DNA of 64,000 nucleotides from Chinchilla lanigera (Eukaryota; Chordata; Mammalia; Rodentia; Chinchillidae): contig NW_004955435.1 in NCBI RefSeq assembly GCF_000276665.1, positions 7,091,904-7,155,903 on the forward strand, in the 5' to 3' direction. Shown here piece after piece: positions 23,102-35,400 of this stretch. Made by a program: the position numbers and the translations under genes. The notes beneath the pieces were generated by a model. That model saw only the letters and a list, made by a program, of their open reading frames with translations. It was not told where the DNA came from and ran no database searches. Position 1 is the first letter of the stretch; each line of letters opens with the position of its first letter.

Positions 23102-23219
23102 CCCCATGTGTTACTCTCTTTTTTTTTCCAGTATCAGGAATCGAACTCATGACCTTCCGCTTGCCAGGCAGGAGCTGTGCCGCTGAGCTCAATCCTCAGC
23201 CCCATATATTACTCTCTTT
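23102..23219 (-). mobile_element. ID SINE, minus strand, with ~20-bp duplication (2 mismatches)
   Basis: The body (CCAGTATCAGGAATCGAACTC to GAGCTCAATCCTCAGCCCC) lies at about 23128-23203. The flanks CCCCATGTGTTACTCTCTTT (23102-23121) and CCCCATATATTACTCTCTTT (23200-23219) match at 18 of 20 positions. The leading C run may in part belong to the SINE end. Confidence 0.88.
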
Positions 23220-23555
23220 GAGGTGATATATTCATAAAATTTTTCTGGCACATTTATTTACTTAGAAATTTCTTTCTTTCTTCCTATGGACTTTCTAAGA
23301 GTATTTTAGCCCTCAGTGAGCACTTATTTGATGTCACTTTTCAGAGCAGAAAAAAAGTAAAACTCAAAGAAATAAACAAGATGTTTTTAAAATTAAAAAT
23401 GTTATGTATTACGTATAAAATCTCTATCTTCAAACATGTCACGGGTTATGATATTAAGATAATAGCTAGCATACATTTGGAAGTTCTTTTTGTTGAAATT
23501 AAAGTACTTAGATATTCTGAAATCTACAGAATTGCTGTAGTTCTTGCTTTTGTTG
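23220..23555. other. No recognisable gene
   Basis: AT-rich sequence. A 133-codon frame at 23381-23782 runs into the SINE that follows and is not a gene. Confidence 0.5.
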
Positions 23556-23746
23556 ATTCACTAGGGAGATTGAACCCAGTGATTGATAATAACTGTACCA
23601 CTGAGCTACATCTCCTGCTTAGTTTTTTTAAAGACAGTCTTGCTAAGTTGCCTAGGCCAGCCTCAGTCTTACTATCCTCCTGCCTCAGTCTCCCTAATAC
23701 TTTTGGGTCTGTGGGCATTACAGGAGTATACCACAATGTCCTGCTC
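23556..23746 (-). mobile_element. Composite B1+ID dimeric SINE, minus strand
   Basis: Read on the minus strand, a B1-like left half (CTCCTGTAATGCCCACAGAC, GAGACTGAGGCAGGAGGATA, GAGGCTGGCCTAGGCAAC) is followed by an A-rich linker and then an ID-like half (GGAGATGTAGCTCAGTGG, CTGGGTTCAATCTCCC). That is the order of the B1-dID/MEN type of rodent dimer. Divergence is high compared with the simple ID copies, so it is older. Confidence 0.8.
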
Positions 23747-24012
23747 ATGTATTTTTCACTTAAGAAAACACATTATTTATAATATCATGTGTTACTGTCT
23801 TTCAACTCATTTGTCTTAGAAGGAAAGAGTCTTTTAAAGTCATTACTCACAGGCATAGATGAGTTTGAAAGTAGGCTTTTATTGCCCACTTGAATTTAAT
23901 GGGTTCTACCACATAGAATGAAACAGAGTTTACACTGTGTCATTTACATTGACATTAACTTGGTAAGACTCACGGGACTCTCGTCTGATGGCTCTGCCTG
24001 ACAAAATAAAAA
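23747..24012. other. No recognisable gene
   Basis: AT-rich anonymous sequence. Confidence 0.45.
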
Positions 24013-24270
24013 ACGATCTTCAGATTATGTTGAGTCCTTTACTGATTGTGCTTTGATGAAAATTCGCTTTTTCAACCTAATAAAACCTCTTGGTCTTGAC
24101 ATGAAATTCTCATCTGATACTGCTAATGAGGACTGCGAGGTACTGTCCAGATAATTCTTATGTTCCCATTCGAAACTTGTAAAAACTGGGTCAGATTTTC
24201 CACTACACATATTTATTACAAATGTTTTCTGATGCCAAAACTTATTTTGCTGCAACTGAAATTCATGGTT
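24013..24270 (-). pseudogene. Coding-like stretch, unidentified (possible exon or pseudogene relic)
   Basis: A 76-codon minus-strand frame (24255-24025) stays open a few codons further upstream toward 24270. Its composition is protein-like, with mixed charged, aromatic and Cys residues (e.g. NMCSGKSDPVFTSFEWEHKN and SRPRGFIRLKKRIF), unlike the low-complexity chance frames nearby. A 'aatttcag' string immediately upstream on the minus strand could be a weak splice acceptor. I do not recognise the protein. It could be an exon, a retrocopy fragment, or chance. Confidence 0.25.
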
Positions 24271-25445
24271 ATATCATAAAGCTTCAAATTGAAAGTATCT
24301 ATATTATCATTATATATACATTTCATAACATCAGAAAAGCACGTTAAAAAAAGCTTGTCTAACAAATATTATGGAATCATAAAATCATAGAACTAGAACA
24401 ATATTTTAGTGAAGAGCTCTGAAATTATATCAAGTTCCTGAAGTGAATTTAGCACTGTAAACTTACCAACAAAGAGTGTTGAACATATTGGGAATTTGAT
24501 ACTTAAGTGTTATTTCTATGTTTGACCTTTATTTTAGGTTTATTTTGCTGCATGTAGATGTACAGAAATACATTGTCTCCGAATGAAATTCACTGTAACT
24601 TTATGAGAAGAAAATTAGTGATGGCTCTTAATGACCACAAGAAGCAAGAGAATCTCTAAAGTACTTAGTGGAAGACATCATACCTTTCAAATGAATGGGT
24701 TGAAAAGGGTTGGCCCTACAGTATACTGAGTAATAAATATTCAACAAAATAAGAAGGCACTGCTGATTACATTTTCTGTCTTTCAGGACTCAATCCAGTT
24801 TAAAAGAAAGGTACATGAATAGATAAATAAAATAACAGTATTAGAATTTGGGTAAAGAAGGCAAACTGGCTGCCTGAATGCACTTAATCTAACTCCTGGG
24901 TTCACCTTCAAGTGATAGGGAAGATACTTTGTTTTCGAGTGTCACCTCTTTATTAAGCAAACTGAGGGAGGAAATAGCACGTGAAAGAGTGTTTCTACAT
25001 TATATTGGGAAGTAAACCAAAGGACTGCATTTCTATTTTAAGGCTTGCCTTTAATTTAACAATATTTATGTTATTATTATGGAAAAATGAATCTCATTTG
25101 ATTCACTTATTTTATATTCATTGCTACTATATATTGCTCCACTGGATTTGTCAGTAACAATTATCTTTCCAAATATCTACAAATAATGTAGCAATTCTGT
25201 TTGGAATTTTCTGGAAATGTCTCTTCTACTACCTCTGCATTTTCTAATTTCTGAGGATGGTTCCATGTGCTTACTGTAAGCATACAAGCAACATACAGGT
25301 AAATCTGAGAAGCAAGATTATGTCAGGAACTCAGGTAAACATGTAAATACCATAATCAATATTGCAAAAATACCATTGTATATTGCATCAGTGAAATAAG
25401 AACAGAAACTTCGGGAAATAATGAGGGGTAATAAGGACCTCTCTT
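24271..25445. other. No recognisable gene
   Basis: AT-rich anonymous sequence without nameable repeats. Confidence 0.5.
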
Positions 25446-25490
25446 ACATATATATATATATATACATATTTATGTGTGTGTATATATAAT
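25446..25490. repeat. (TA)n / (TG)n simple repeat
   Basis: Alternating TA with a short TGTGTGTG segment and flanking TATATA. Confidence 0.9.
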
Positions 25491-25519
25491 TGACAAAGAA
25501 GGGGAAAATACAAAGACAG

Positions 25520-25900
25520 TTTAGAATAAGAAGTTAGACATCTTCCAGAAAATCGAACAAACTACAAAGATATGAAATTCGATAGAAAGAAATCTCCATA
25601 AAGAAAAATACCAAGGGGAAATACAGATAAGAATAGAGGGGAAAAAAAGGAAGAAAAAGAGGGGGAAATTAACAGATATGTCACAAGAAAAATTTCCACA
25701 CACAAAAAGGCTTACCAAATTTCCATTTGGTGAAATGCATACAAACATATTCTGATAAAATTTCAAAACGTTAAAATTGGAAAATAACTTAAAATCTTCC
25801 CAAGAGCAAAAAGAACAGGCCACCTACAAACAGGTATCAGACAGCTCTCAGATCTAACATTAACCAGAAAGGATAGTTAGGAACAAAGGTGAAAGGTGAC
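25520..25900 (+). mobile_element. Old L1 fragment (ORF1 3' region)
   Basis: Text such as 'attctgataaaatttcaaaa', 'aacttaaaatcttcccaagag', 'aggccacctacaaac' and 'cagacagctctcagatctaac' follows the 3' part of ORF1 of old mammalian L1M elements. Highly diverged, with no open frame on this strand. Confidence 0.5.
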
Positions 25901-27049
25901 CACAGGACACAGATACAATTGTGAAAAGTCGAATAAGCTTAGCATGAGAACGCGATACATGTGATTCATATTTCTAAACTACAAAATGTTACTGCTCTAC
26001 AGCCTTTTTAGGAAGGTCTTTTCTGAATATACGCCAGCAAAAATTAAGAACCAGTAAAATGAAGATAAATGTGGCCTGCAGAAAATATCCAAACTTCCTC
26101 ATGAACTTGCTACCTAGTTAAGAAGCAACATCCCTTCCCAAGATAGCACTTTTGTTTGGGCTTATCAGTCAAGATTAAAAATGGCAATAAATGATATTTG
26201 GAAAGGAAGTTTTATATAAGTTTCAGATATTAATGTGATAGTGAATATTTTAGAAAAGCTTGAGAATATGGGCAAGAAAAATGATAAAATAAAGGAAAAT
26301 TCAGTCAACAGTGACTATTGTAGTATTCAGTTTGAGTCTTACAGGATCTAGATATTTTTATATAGGCACAGAAATACCAAAAAGTATGCTACTTCAATGA
26401 CCACTGAAAAGTATATAGATTGAATCTATTTATATTTGAGGCATGATGCCTTTAGAAATGCATAATAATAAATTATAAGTTTAGCCGACAGTAACACATT
26501 CAAACTTCAGGACCAATTATAGAGGCTAAGAGACACAATTGATTAAGCAGGAGGTAGTAGACATGAGGAAGTCTAATGTGCTTATTTGGTACAATTGGAA
26601 TATAATTGGTATGCTCTATAGTTGATGGCATAAAAAACAATCCCAGCATGTCATTTGAAATTGCTAAGGAAATCCGTGCAGTTACCAAGGGTGGTGTTAT
26701 AAATAGGTTTGTCCAAAACACTGGTATCCAATTAGCTCTTTCTCTCTCAAAATTAAGCAAGTGTAGAAAGACATACATAACATAATGTTTTAGTTATAAA
26801 CCAGTGGGGAAATCTTTATGTATACTACCTGGCTTGATATAGATGTTATTACTCTCTGAAGCAATTGAGGTAGCCACCACCAAATTGAAAACAAAGAAAT
26901 ACATAGAAAGGTTTAAACACTACGGATGCTTTTCCTTTCATTGTAATCTCATTGTTACTCTTTCACTTTACATCAGAGTGTTTTCTTTTTATATTCATAA
27001 AAAATAAAACATTTGTGTTATGGTAATTGTCTAGGATATAGAACAAATG
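25901..27049. other. No recognisable gene
   Basis: AT-rich. The minus-strand frame at 26500-26778 (92 codons) has no recognisable motif. Confidence 0.5.
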
Positions 27050-27690
27050 GATCTCTTGGATAAAATTGGTAGAAGTTTAAAATAGAGCAACCACTTTGGA
27101 AAACATTGCATTAGTTTCTAGTAATACTGAATATGAATATTTCTTATTTCCTCAAAATTTTCCCCCTAGGTATGGAGGACTACACAAATATTCATAGGAC
27201 ATGGACCAAAATTTTATGGGACCGTTTCTATAATACTCAGAACTTTTAATAATCAATAGTTTATCAAGTTTATAAAAGAAAAGAAATAGCCCTTTAAAAA
27301 TTTCATCAACATCAAGCAAAAGACATAGAACAAGCTAGAACTATTAAAAGTATGGATTCACAAAAAATACAACGTTGAATAAAAGAAGCCAGGTACAAAG
27401 CAGTGAGCGTGTGTGATTCGGTTTCACAGTTCCAACAGGCTCAATAACCCTCCAGTGTTAGACATTGGGATTTCATTGCTTGCAGGCAAAAGGTAATCGG
27501 GACTTGAAAGGAGGAAAAGGCATGTTTTGTCATGCGAAGATCACATTTTGTTTCTGAATCTATACACAGTGTAAGTAGATGCTTTCCTTATGGATGTTTA
27601 TACACTTGGAATTTGTACACTTTTCTGCATATATGTTAAACTCGATAACACAAAACTCAGTAAAATTTATCTAAAATACCATATAGAAGC
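27050..27690 (+). mobile_element. Old L1M-type 3' end, strongly diverged
   Basis: The phrases 'gagcaaccactttggaaaac', 'acacaaatattcatagga' and 'gttgaataaaagaagccag', then 'tatacacttggaatttgtacac' and 'cagtaaaatttatc', follow the ORF2 C-terminus and 3' UTR layout of L1M elements. It may be the far end of the same ancient insertion as 25520-25900. Confidence 0.55.
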
Positions 27691-28790
27691 CAAAGAATGT
27701 CTGAGTGGAAGACAAACAGAAGTGCGCAGGCAGAACGGAAGGGAAAAGGATGAAAAAACTGAAAGGAAGGAAGCACGTTCCGTCAGATCATTGAGGAAAA
27801 GCTCCTTGTAAATCCATCGGGGCATCCCTAGCTAGCGTCCGCAGTGAAAGAGATAACCAATACTAAAGGAAAAAAACATCTTTACTGGGAATTTTTTTTC
27901 CAGGATATGTATGTTAATTTTTCCCACTTGGCTTTTTAATGTGACCAGAGATAGAGAGCTTCAAACTCCGCTGGAGGCCGTCACCTCTGTCCTGGAATGA
28001 TTTTCTGTCAAGCCAGAGTCAGCGTTCTTCACCATTAGCCCTCCAGTGGGTCGGAAGTCTTTGGGGGAATGAAGTTGGGAGTCTGAGCTCTATTTTTCAC
28101 TAGCCTAATGAGGTGAGCGATAGACTCGGGAACACCCAGCTGACTGATTTCTTGGCAAGCAGCCATTAGGAACTCCTCATTAGACTGTTCCTCTCAATCT
28201 TTCCTACAGTGAGGGGCTCTGCATTTGCAAACTGACCGCTTCTCAGAGATCTAGTCATGGGTGGTTCACAGTTCCTGTATTTCTGTTTTCACCTCTCCTG
28301 GTGGATGACTGTAATGATGAGGTATATATCTTAGGACATCCTAAGTACAGTTTTCTTCCAGATAAGTTTTATACACAATATTTCTATGAACAAAATAATC
28401 ACTCAGGGACATTTTATTTCAGCTCATTTGTAAATGTCACATGTTAGACAAGAAATCCCTTGAGGATGCATCTGACTTAGAAAATTGGAGAGATACAGTT
28501 TGCACCCTCCCTTAATCCATTAGTAATGCTGAGTTTATTTGCTCCATATACAGTGCTGCAGGCACATCAGATGTCAGGTGAGGTCTGAATGAACGTGGAG
28601 TATGTTATAGGTGAGCATTTCTCTGTCAGTTGGTGTGTTACCTGAAGATCTTCCTCATTAAAAACCTACGGTCAGTGTCTTCTCACTTGTGTTTAAATTT
28701 TACTACTATTACCACTTTCAAATTTCTGATTGAAAAATAATATCATCATTTTTATGAAATTTCTTATGTTCTGATAGAATAGTCCCTTAT
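27691..28790. other. No recognisable gene; possible conserved noncoding block
   Basis: 27940-28280 is more balanced in composition and lacks repeat signatures. It carries several TAAT/ATTA core motifs (CCTAATGAGG, GCCATTAGGAAC, CTCATTAGAC). This is typical of, though not proof of, a homeodomain-rich noncoding element. The rest is AT-rich. Confidence 0.3.
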
Positions 28791-29428
28791 CTAACACTCC
28801 TGGCGGGAACAGGAGGTGCATTTGCACAAGCCTTGCATCTTGCCTACCTCCTTGTCACTCTGAGACTGCAATGATTTTTCTTTTTCTTTCCCTTCTTCCT
28901 TTCCTTTCCTTTTTCTCTGCAGTACCGCCTCTTCCATCAAATACTGCAGTTTCTCTTTGCTTGGAGCCAGCTCTTCCTCAAGATGCACTAGCCCTGTGGT
29001 AACTTCTCCTGGAAGTTTTAATGAGGTTTGACCTTCTCTTTTATCTTCTGTACTAAACTATTTGTAGGGCTGCCAGAGGCAGTTTAATAACAGGTGAATT
29101 TCACCCTTAGGCCGATTGTATTTCAGCAGAGGTTGAAGTGATCTTTGTATGTCAGGTTGTTAAATCTGTAAAAAGCTATGTGATCTTTCAAAATGAAAGT
29201 CAGTACATCAAGGCAATATAGTTCTCTTTCTCTTTTTATGGACCTCTTTACATCTTTGTTCTGGACAGCTCTGAAATACCAAAAGTGATTGCTTTCTTTT
29301 TCCCATTCCTGTATGGCCATCGAATATGCAAATACAAAAGTTGTCAAAATAAAATATTCTCGTCTTAAGCTTTGCAACCTTTCCAAGGAACTTGAGAGTT
29401 TAGTGTCTTCATACGGACCTGCAGGGGA
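28791..29428 (-). pseudogene. Coding-like relic, unidentified, one frameshift and one stop
   Basis: On the minus strand the frame is open from 29428 to 29123 (102 codons; includes SSSLERLQSLRREYF and IQEWEKESNHFWYFRAVQN). A shift near 29130 leads into another frame (QPLLKYNRPKGEIHLL) interrupted by one TAG at about 29060. That frame then runs open to 28791 (LKLPGEVTTGLVHLEEELA, then a Lys/Glu-rich coiled-coil-like segment ending in a Cys-rich CKCTSCSRQEC). The pattern of two frames with a single shift and stop suggests a decayed gene or retrocopy. No family is recognised, and chance in AT-rich DNA remains possible. Confidence 0.35.
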
Positions 29429-32400
29429 TTATTAAACTGTAATTTCAATGCTTTCAAATATATTCAGTTAGCAATGTTCTTGAGGTCTCATTCCAATTTG
29501 TCTTTGCAATATCTACCAGCAATAAAGATACTATTATGCTGGTACACATATAATTTTTTTCTGAAATATTTTTCTACATCTGAACATGAGACTTCCCACC
29601 TCCTTCAGAAACCTACTTAAAGTAGCACATCAGCAAATATTGTAATTTTTCTGCAACATTTATATTTAAATTTGTAATGCCATTTGGCTCATTTATTATG
29701 TAATCAGTGAAAAGATTTAAAAATTGAGTTATAAAATTACCTTGTAATAAAAGCAATTTGTTTTATAAAATTAGATTTTTAGGGCACCCTGTTACTAGAA
29801 TATAGCCAGCAGATAATGGTATTATACATGGGATCAAAACTTCAGTTTCAAAAAAGGGCTTCTATGAATATAAATCATCTAACTTCTTAGGTTATTATTC
29901 TATACTATATAGTACCATAATAACTTTCCATATTGCTAAAGGTTATATTTGGTTTCCAGAATGCATTGCTCTTCTCCATATCACTATCTAATCCTTTATT
30001 ATCTTACAGTTGAATTCTTTTAGTAAACTCCAAAAATATCTTCTTTTCTCTGAATCCTGGTGCAATGAACAACATTAAGGTTGGCCAACTAGATATTCTT
30101 CTTCAGATGGCTACCTCTTTTACCTACAGGACTGGACTTTAACGAGTCTTGCTTCTGCTGAATGCAATTGGTCCAGGAGCAGACATGTGGCATAGGAGTG
30201 GCCTATTAAAAATTCTTTTCCAGCATCAATGTGAATTTTGAATGTAAAGAGTTGTTTCTAAGTCATTTTAATGATTGTATAGTACAGTCATATCCATTAA
30301 TTTCAAAGCTAAATTCTTCACAGATGTCTCTATTTCTGTGCTCTCCAGTGCAGAACATTCTTGAGTTATATAAAATATCCTAATATTTGTCCATTGTGTC
30401 TTTTGGCTTGATTGAGGAATTTTTTTGTTACATAAGAGGATAAAACACTCTGGCTTGAATAGATTCTCCTAATATTGCCATCAGAATGATCTAGCAGAGA
30501 TAGCATTTGTCAAGCAAGGCTCTACCTTACTCATGCTTGGATAACCTCTTTGAAATATATATTCCTTGAATCTATCTTTAGAGATTCTGATAAAGTAAAC
30601 AAGCCAATATTTTATAATATACACCTGAGGCTACCAGCCATAGCCAAAAATATAATTCTGATGATGTCACTCATGATTGCAGCAGATTTCCATAATGGGC
30701 CGAACTCCTCTCGGCGCTTTCTGTTAAGATACTGCCCTGAAGGATTTAGCTTTTCCTGGCTATTGAGTCTCTGGAATCTTCATCAAGAGTCTACATGCTA
30801 TTCTTAAAAAATGATATGTTCAGTCTGGAAAAGGTAAAATAAAGTCATTTGTTGATGATTATCTTTTAGCTACATATTAAAATAATAATATTCCCTATAT
30901 ATTTATCCTACACCCACGTGTATGAGACCATGGCAAAGGCTGAAATAACCAATTAGAATTCAACAAAACCCTTTTTGGCTTATTTTACTACTGCTAATAT
31001 CATACTATTACTGTTATTACTACTAATACAAAAATAATGACAAATGATGACAGTGGAACAAAAACTAAACTGGCAGACATTATGGGACAGAAATCCTATA
31101 GTAGAACTACTCCAGGTATATTCTGGATGGCCATATCACGTGGAGGTCAAAATATTTTTAGTAATCAATTTCTAGCCACCTATTGGCAAGATGGATAAAT
31201 GATTTAAAGGGTAAATTACTAAATGAGTTTTAAAAATCTATTTCTTTCATAGTGTATCTTAAATTATAATGGTAAATTATTTCCTAGAAGAAGGAACTCA
31301 AATAAATTTATCAACACTAAAGTACTTTAGGGATAAGTGTTGATTCACTCCCTGCGGCTCAGCTGTGGAGTCAGACATCAACACCAAATGAGCTGGTGGA
31401 TAACTGTTTACACTAGTCTCATATATCTATAACATGCCATGTATCAGTTCTATAAAAATGTAACAAATTTTTGTCGTTACAATATTTTATACATAATTAT
31501 GTATTATTTTATATACCCCTTAGACAATGCCAGAGAGTTTTATATTCTTCAACTGGTGAAAAATATGAGAATATTCCACCTAAGAAATAGAATGTTAACT
31601 TGCTCTTTAAACAATTCTTCTTCTCTTAATGATTACTTTACTATCATTGATGATGTCACAATCTATTGTCATATTAACTGATATTAATAAATAACTTAGT
31701 GTTCCTGTTTATTTTAACTCAGATAAGCTAGTTGTTTATATAATGTCTTCACTTAAACATCAGCATTTTGTTCCTGGTCAATAAATAAACATATAGCACT
31801 GAATTCTACTGAATCTTGTTTTCCTCATCTTTAAAATTAAAAGAAAAATAAGGGTTGTAATATTTAATTTTGTTTTTATGCAATTTAGGCAAATTAATCC
31901 TGTAATTCTATAATTTTATTGCACAATTGATAGCTATCCAAATATATGTATTAGCAAAAAAAATTAACAATCTGAAATTTTAGGTATATTTCATTAATAC
32001 TTAAAGTTCAGTATACAGTGTACATAATATTTGTTCTTTAGACATGAAATATCTTTAATGCAAACAATGATCTAAGTAATTTTAAATTATTTTTTCAAGG
32101 ATAGCCTTTGAGAGTAATTTTTATGGAACAGTTTCAGATATGTGAGGGGTGCAGTAAGTTACAGTAGGGCCATTAGTGCACTAATCTATGCAGAATAGGG
32201 ATGATGTGTTTTGACACATAAATCTTTTCAGCATTTTATAATTTACAAAAGCTTAACTAAATACGCAGCCATCCTTTGGAAGAAGGCTAATTATGAATGC
32301 ATGAGCAGTCTTGTTTTGTAGAGGTCTCTGTATCTCTTCCCTCTCCTACTGCAGATAAAATGCCATGAATTGTGTTTCCAAAATGAAAACCAATAATGCT

Positions 32401-35400
32401 AACAACTACTTCATAATATCTCTGAAAAATATAGAGCTGTTTTTTTTCTTTAAAGAACATATTTGCAATATGGAAGCAAATATTATTATTACCCAAATAG
32501 CTTGAAAGATCTGTACAGTATATACGTTTTAAATTATTAGGCTTCATGTTCTGTGAAATAAATTTGCTTTTAAGTTCATTTTAAAAGCACTAGAAGAGGC
32601 TGCTACAAAAGTTTAGCTGATTTCTAATTAAAGGGAAGTTTATTCATTGCAAATGTAATTCTAGGCAGATCTGGGGTGCAAAGGAAAAAGAAGAGGGTTG
32701 AGTATTATGTTTTGCAAGAACATAAGGGAAGATCATGAGTTAATCATTTTTTTAAAGAAAATTTATCAGTATGGGGCATTCTAAAGAAATAACACATGAA
32801 ATCAGTTTCAGACATTGGCCTAAAAATTAAATTCATTGTGTCACTTTAAATGTTTTGCAGCCCCAGAAATCAGTGTCATACTACCTTCTGTGTAAAGAAA
32901 GAAACATTGATTTGTATCTTACCTTCCTTAAAGCTTAACAGCCTCAGACTCAGTGAAGCAAATGTCAGATTTACTAAAAATTTTGAATATTTCTGCATTT
33001 TAAGTTTAGAGTTATTGACTGTCTTTTTTGTTAATTTGTCTGAGCAGATTCATAATCATAGCAAAGATCCATGGATTAGATTAGGCATACTTTCCAATAA
33101 GCGATTTTTCAGTGGGACAACTTTAAATCTCCCCTCCTAAGGTACCAAGAAATTCTCATACCATAAACTCTATTGCTAAATAAAAATGTTCAGGAAAGCT
33201 CTGCAAAAACCTTCCTCAGGTTTCATGGTCTTCTTCTCATTAGCTTCAGACCCAGGACTGCTTGTCTCAGGATTACCAAAGAACAGAGCCGCAGTAACCT
33301 TTGTCACAGCATGGCCCCCACCCACTGCTCCATGTCTTCTTCCTCCAGCCCAGGATCGCTGTCACAGCACTCTGCCTGGATTTAGAGAAAAACAAATCAG
33401 AGGCAACATAGTTTAAATACCTGAGCTACTGAGATAAGAGGAAACACAAGTCCTTGAAACAGGAGTGGAGATACTCCAAAAATTCAAGACCCCAAAATTT
33501 TTTTTCTTCCTAAAAGAGGTTTTTTAACTAACTTACTGTGTTTTCCCAAATACACTTAAAATTGCATAATTATTGCTTATTTATTATTGTTAATGATCTT
33601 TCCCTTTTAAGAATTCAATGACCATTGATACTAAGAATGAGATATAACTATGAAATTCTTTGAAAAGCAATCTTCCTTGTACTGAATGGATAGAAAGACA
33701 TTTTATTAGTACATACAAATATCATGCAGTCATAATTAATTGAGATAAATTTTTATTGACAACTTATAAACTAGTTTGAACATGTAGGTATGTTACAAAG
33801 TTTTTATCATAATTTACACTGGCTGTATGAATATAGAGATATGATTTTGGAGGCTTTTGTTTCTCCAAATTCACCAGAAATTCCTTATCTAATAAGCCAA
33901 GTTATTTTATATTTATTGTCAAATTGCAATTAATTACATGTGTCATACTTCTAAAATTTTATATTTTAAAAGTGGGTATTGGGCAAATGTTAGAAGATTA
34001 ATTAAGGCTTTGTAATCATACTTTCTTTAATTCTGATCTATTAATTTTTGGACCAGAATGTTAGATATGATGGGAAGTGTGATAGGTAAGAGAATAATGC
34101 ATGAAATTGTGTATCTCTGCATGTGACTGTAAACAACGGCATGGTCATTTTCATAGTAAATGTGTACCTTGGTAATAAAGGCATATCAAACTTAGTAAAA
34201 CTTGCCAAAAATAATATCTAATTGAAAACATCCTTCAGACACAGTAATAAATTTCCTGACTCACAGACATTTTAGAATTATTCTGAAGATACAAATATTT
34301 CTCACAATTTACTAGACTTAAAGAAGTGAACTTTTGTCTTACCTTCGAAATCACCTCAGTCTATGATATTATATTTCTTATTTATAGCCCATAAAACAGA
34401 GTATACTACTATCAATAAAATATGTTCAAATTAAACAGACATCATTAGAATTGTCACAGTATGAAAATAATCATCTCACAAATTAGTTTTTCTTTTAGAA
34501 ATTTAATTTTGTATTACAATTTTCAGTAAATTCATAAATAACTTTTAATTTCTATTTTCATTGCCACATTTTGCAGCACATAATGATTGCATTTACCATA
34601 AGAACTTGGCGCATCTAAACAATGCATCATTATTCCTTTTATATCCAGTTCCAAAATTTTTCATTTAAAAGGAGATGAAAAATTCCTTTGGACTTCTTTA
34701 ATGCTTTCAAAATGAAAAAAAGCATGCAGAAAGCCTACAATTACTGACTATCACAGATTTCAAAATCAAAACAAAGTTGTCCAGTTTTATAGTTTAAACT
34801 TTTTTTATCTCTTCGAACAAAAATAGAGGCAAAGAGAAGTTGACATTTTATTTTGCATTTTCCTCATACGAATGAAGAAAATTAGCATCTGTCTCTTCTT
34901 TTTTGTATGTAGCATCTATCTCTTAATGTTCATAATATTGCAGTGTAGCTACAATAATGTTTAAAAATTTCATAAGCAAGTGCTGATGAAGAAAGCAATA
35001 ATTCCATCAAATATTTTAAAAGAAACAGCAATATTAAATGTATAAATTAACTTGTAGAACTCAAATTCTGCAATATTAGAAATCTGACTTAGAAAAGGAA
35101 AAAAGGCAAAAAAATGAAGGAATTCTGCCATATCAATAGCTGTATTATAGTACAGACTAAGATGCTAAGAGCAGGATCACCAAAACTATAGTACTTTGAA
35201 ATAAGAACAATGTTTTTCACTTAAATATCACATTCTAGGAAGGAGGAACCCGACATGGGGGGTCTCCCACGAAGATGTCCAGGGTGCGGTGCCTTCTACC
35301 CTGACTGATCCCTCATCTCTGAAGCCTCATCTTCTTCTCTGTGGTAGAAGCTGCTTCACCAGGACTACACCTGAATGACTTCTTACTGCATGGCAGAAGG

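Noticed and set aside
23381..23782. 133-codon plus-strand frame
   Set aside because: More than half of it is the antisense of a B1+ID SINE.
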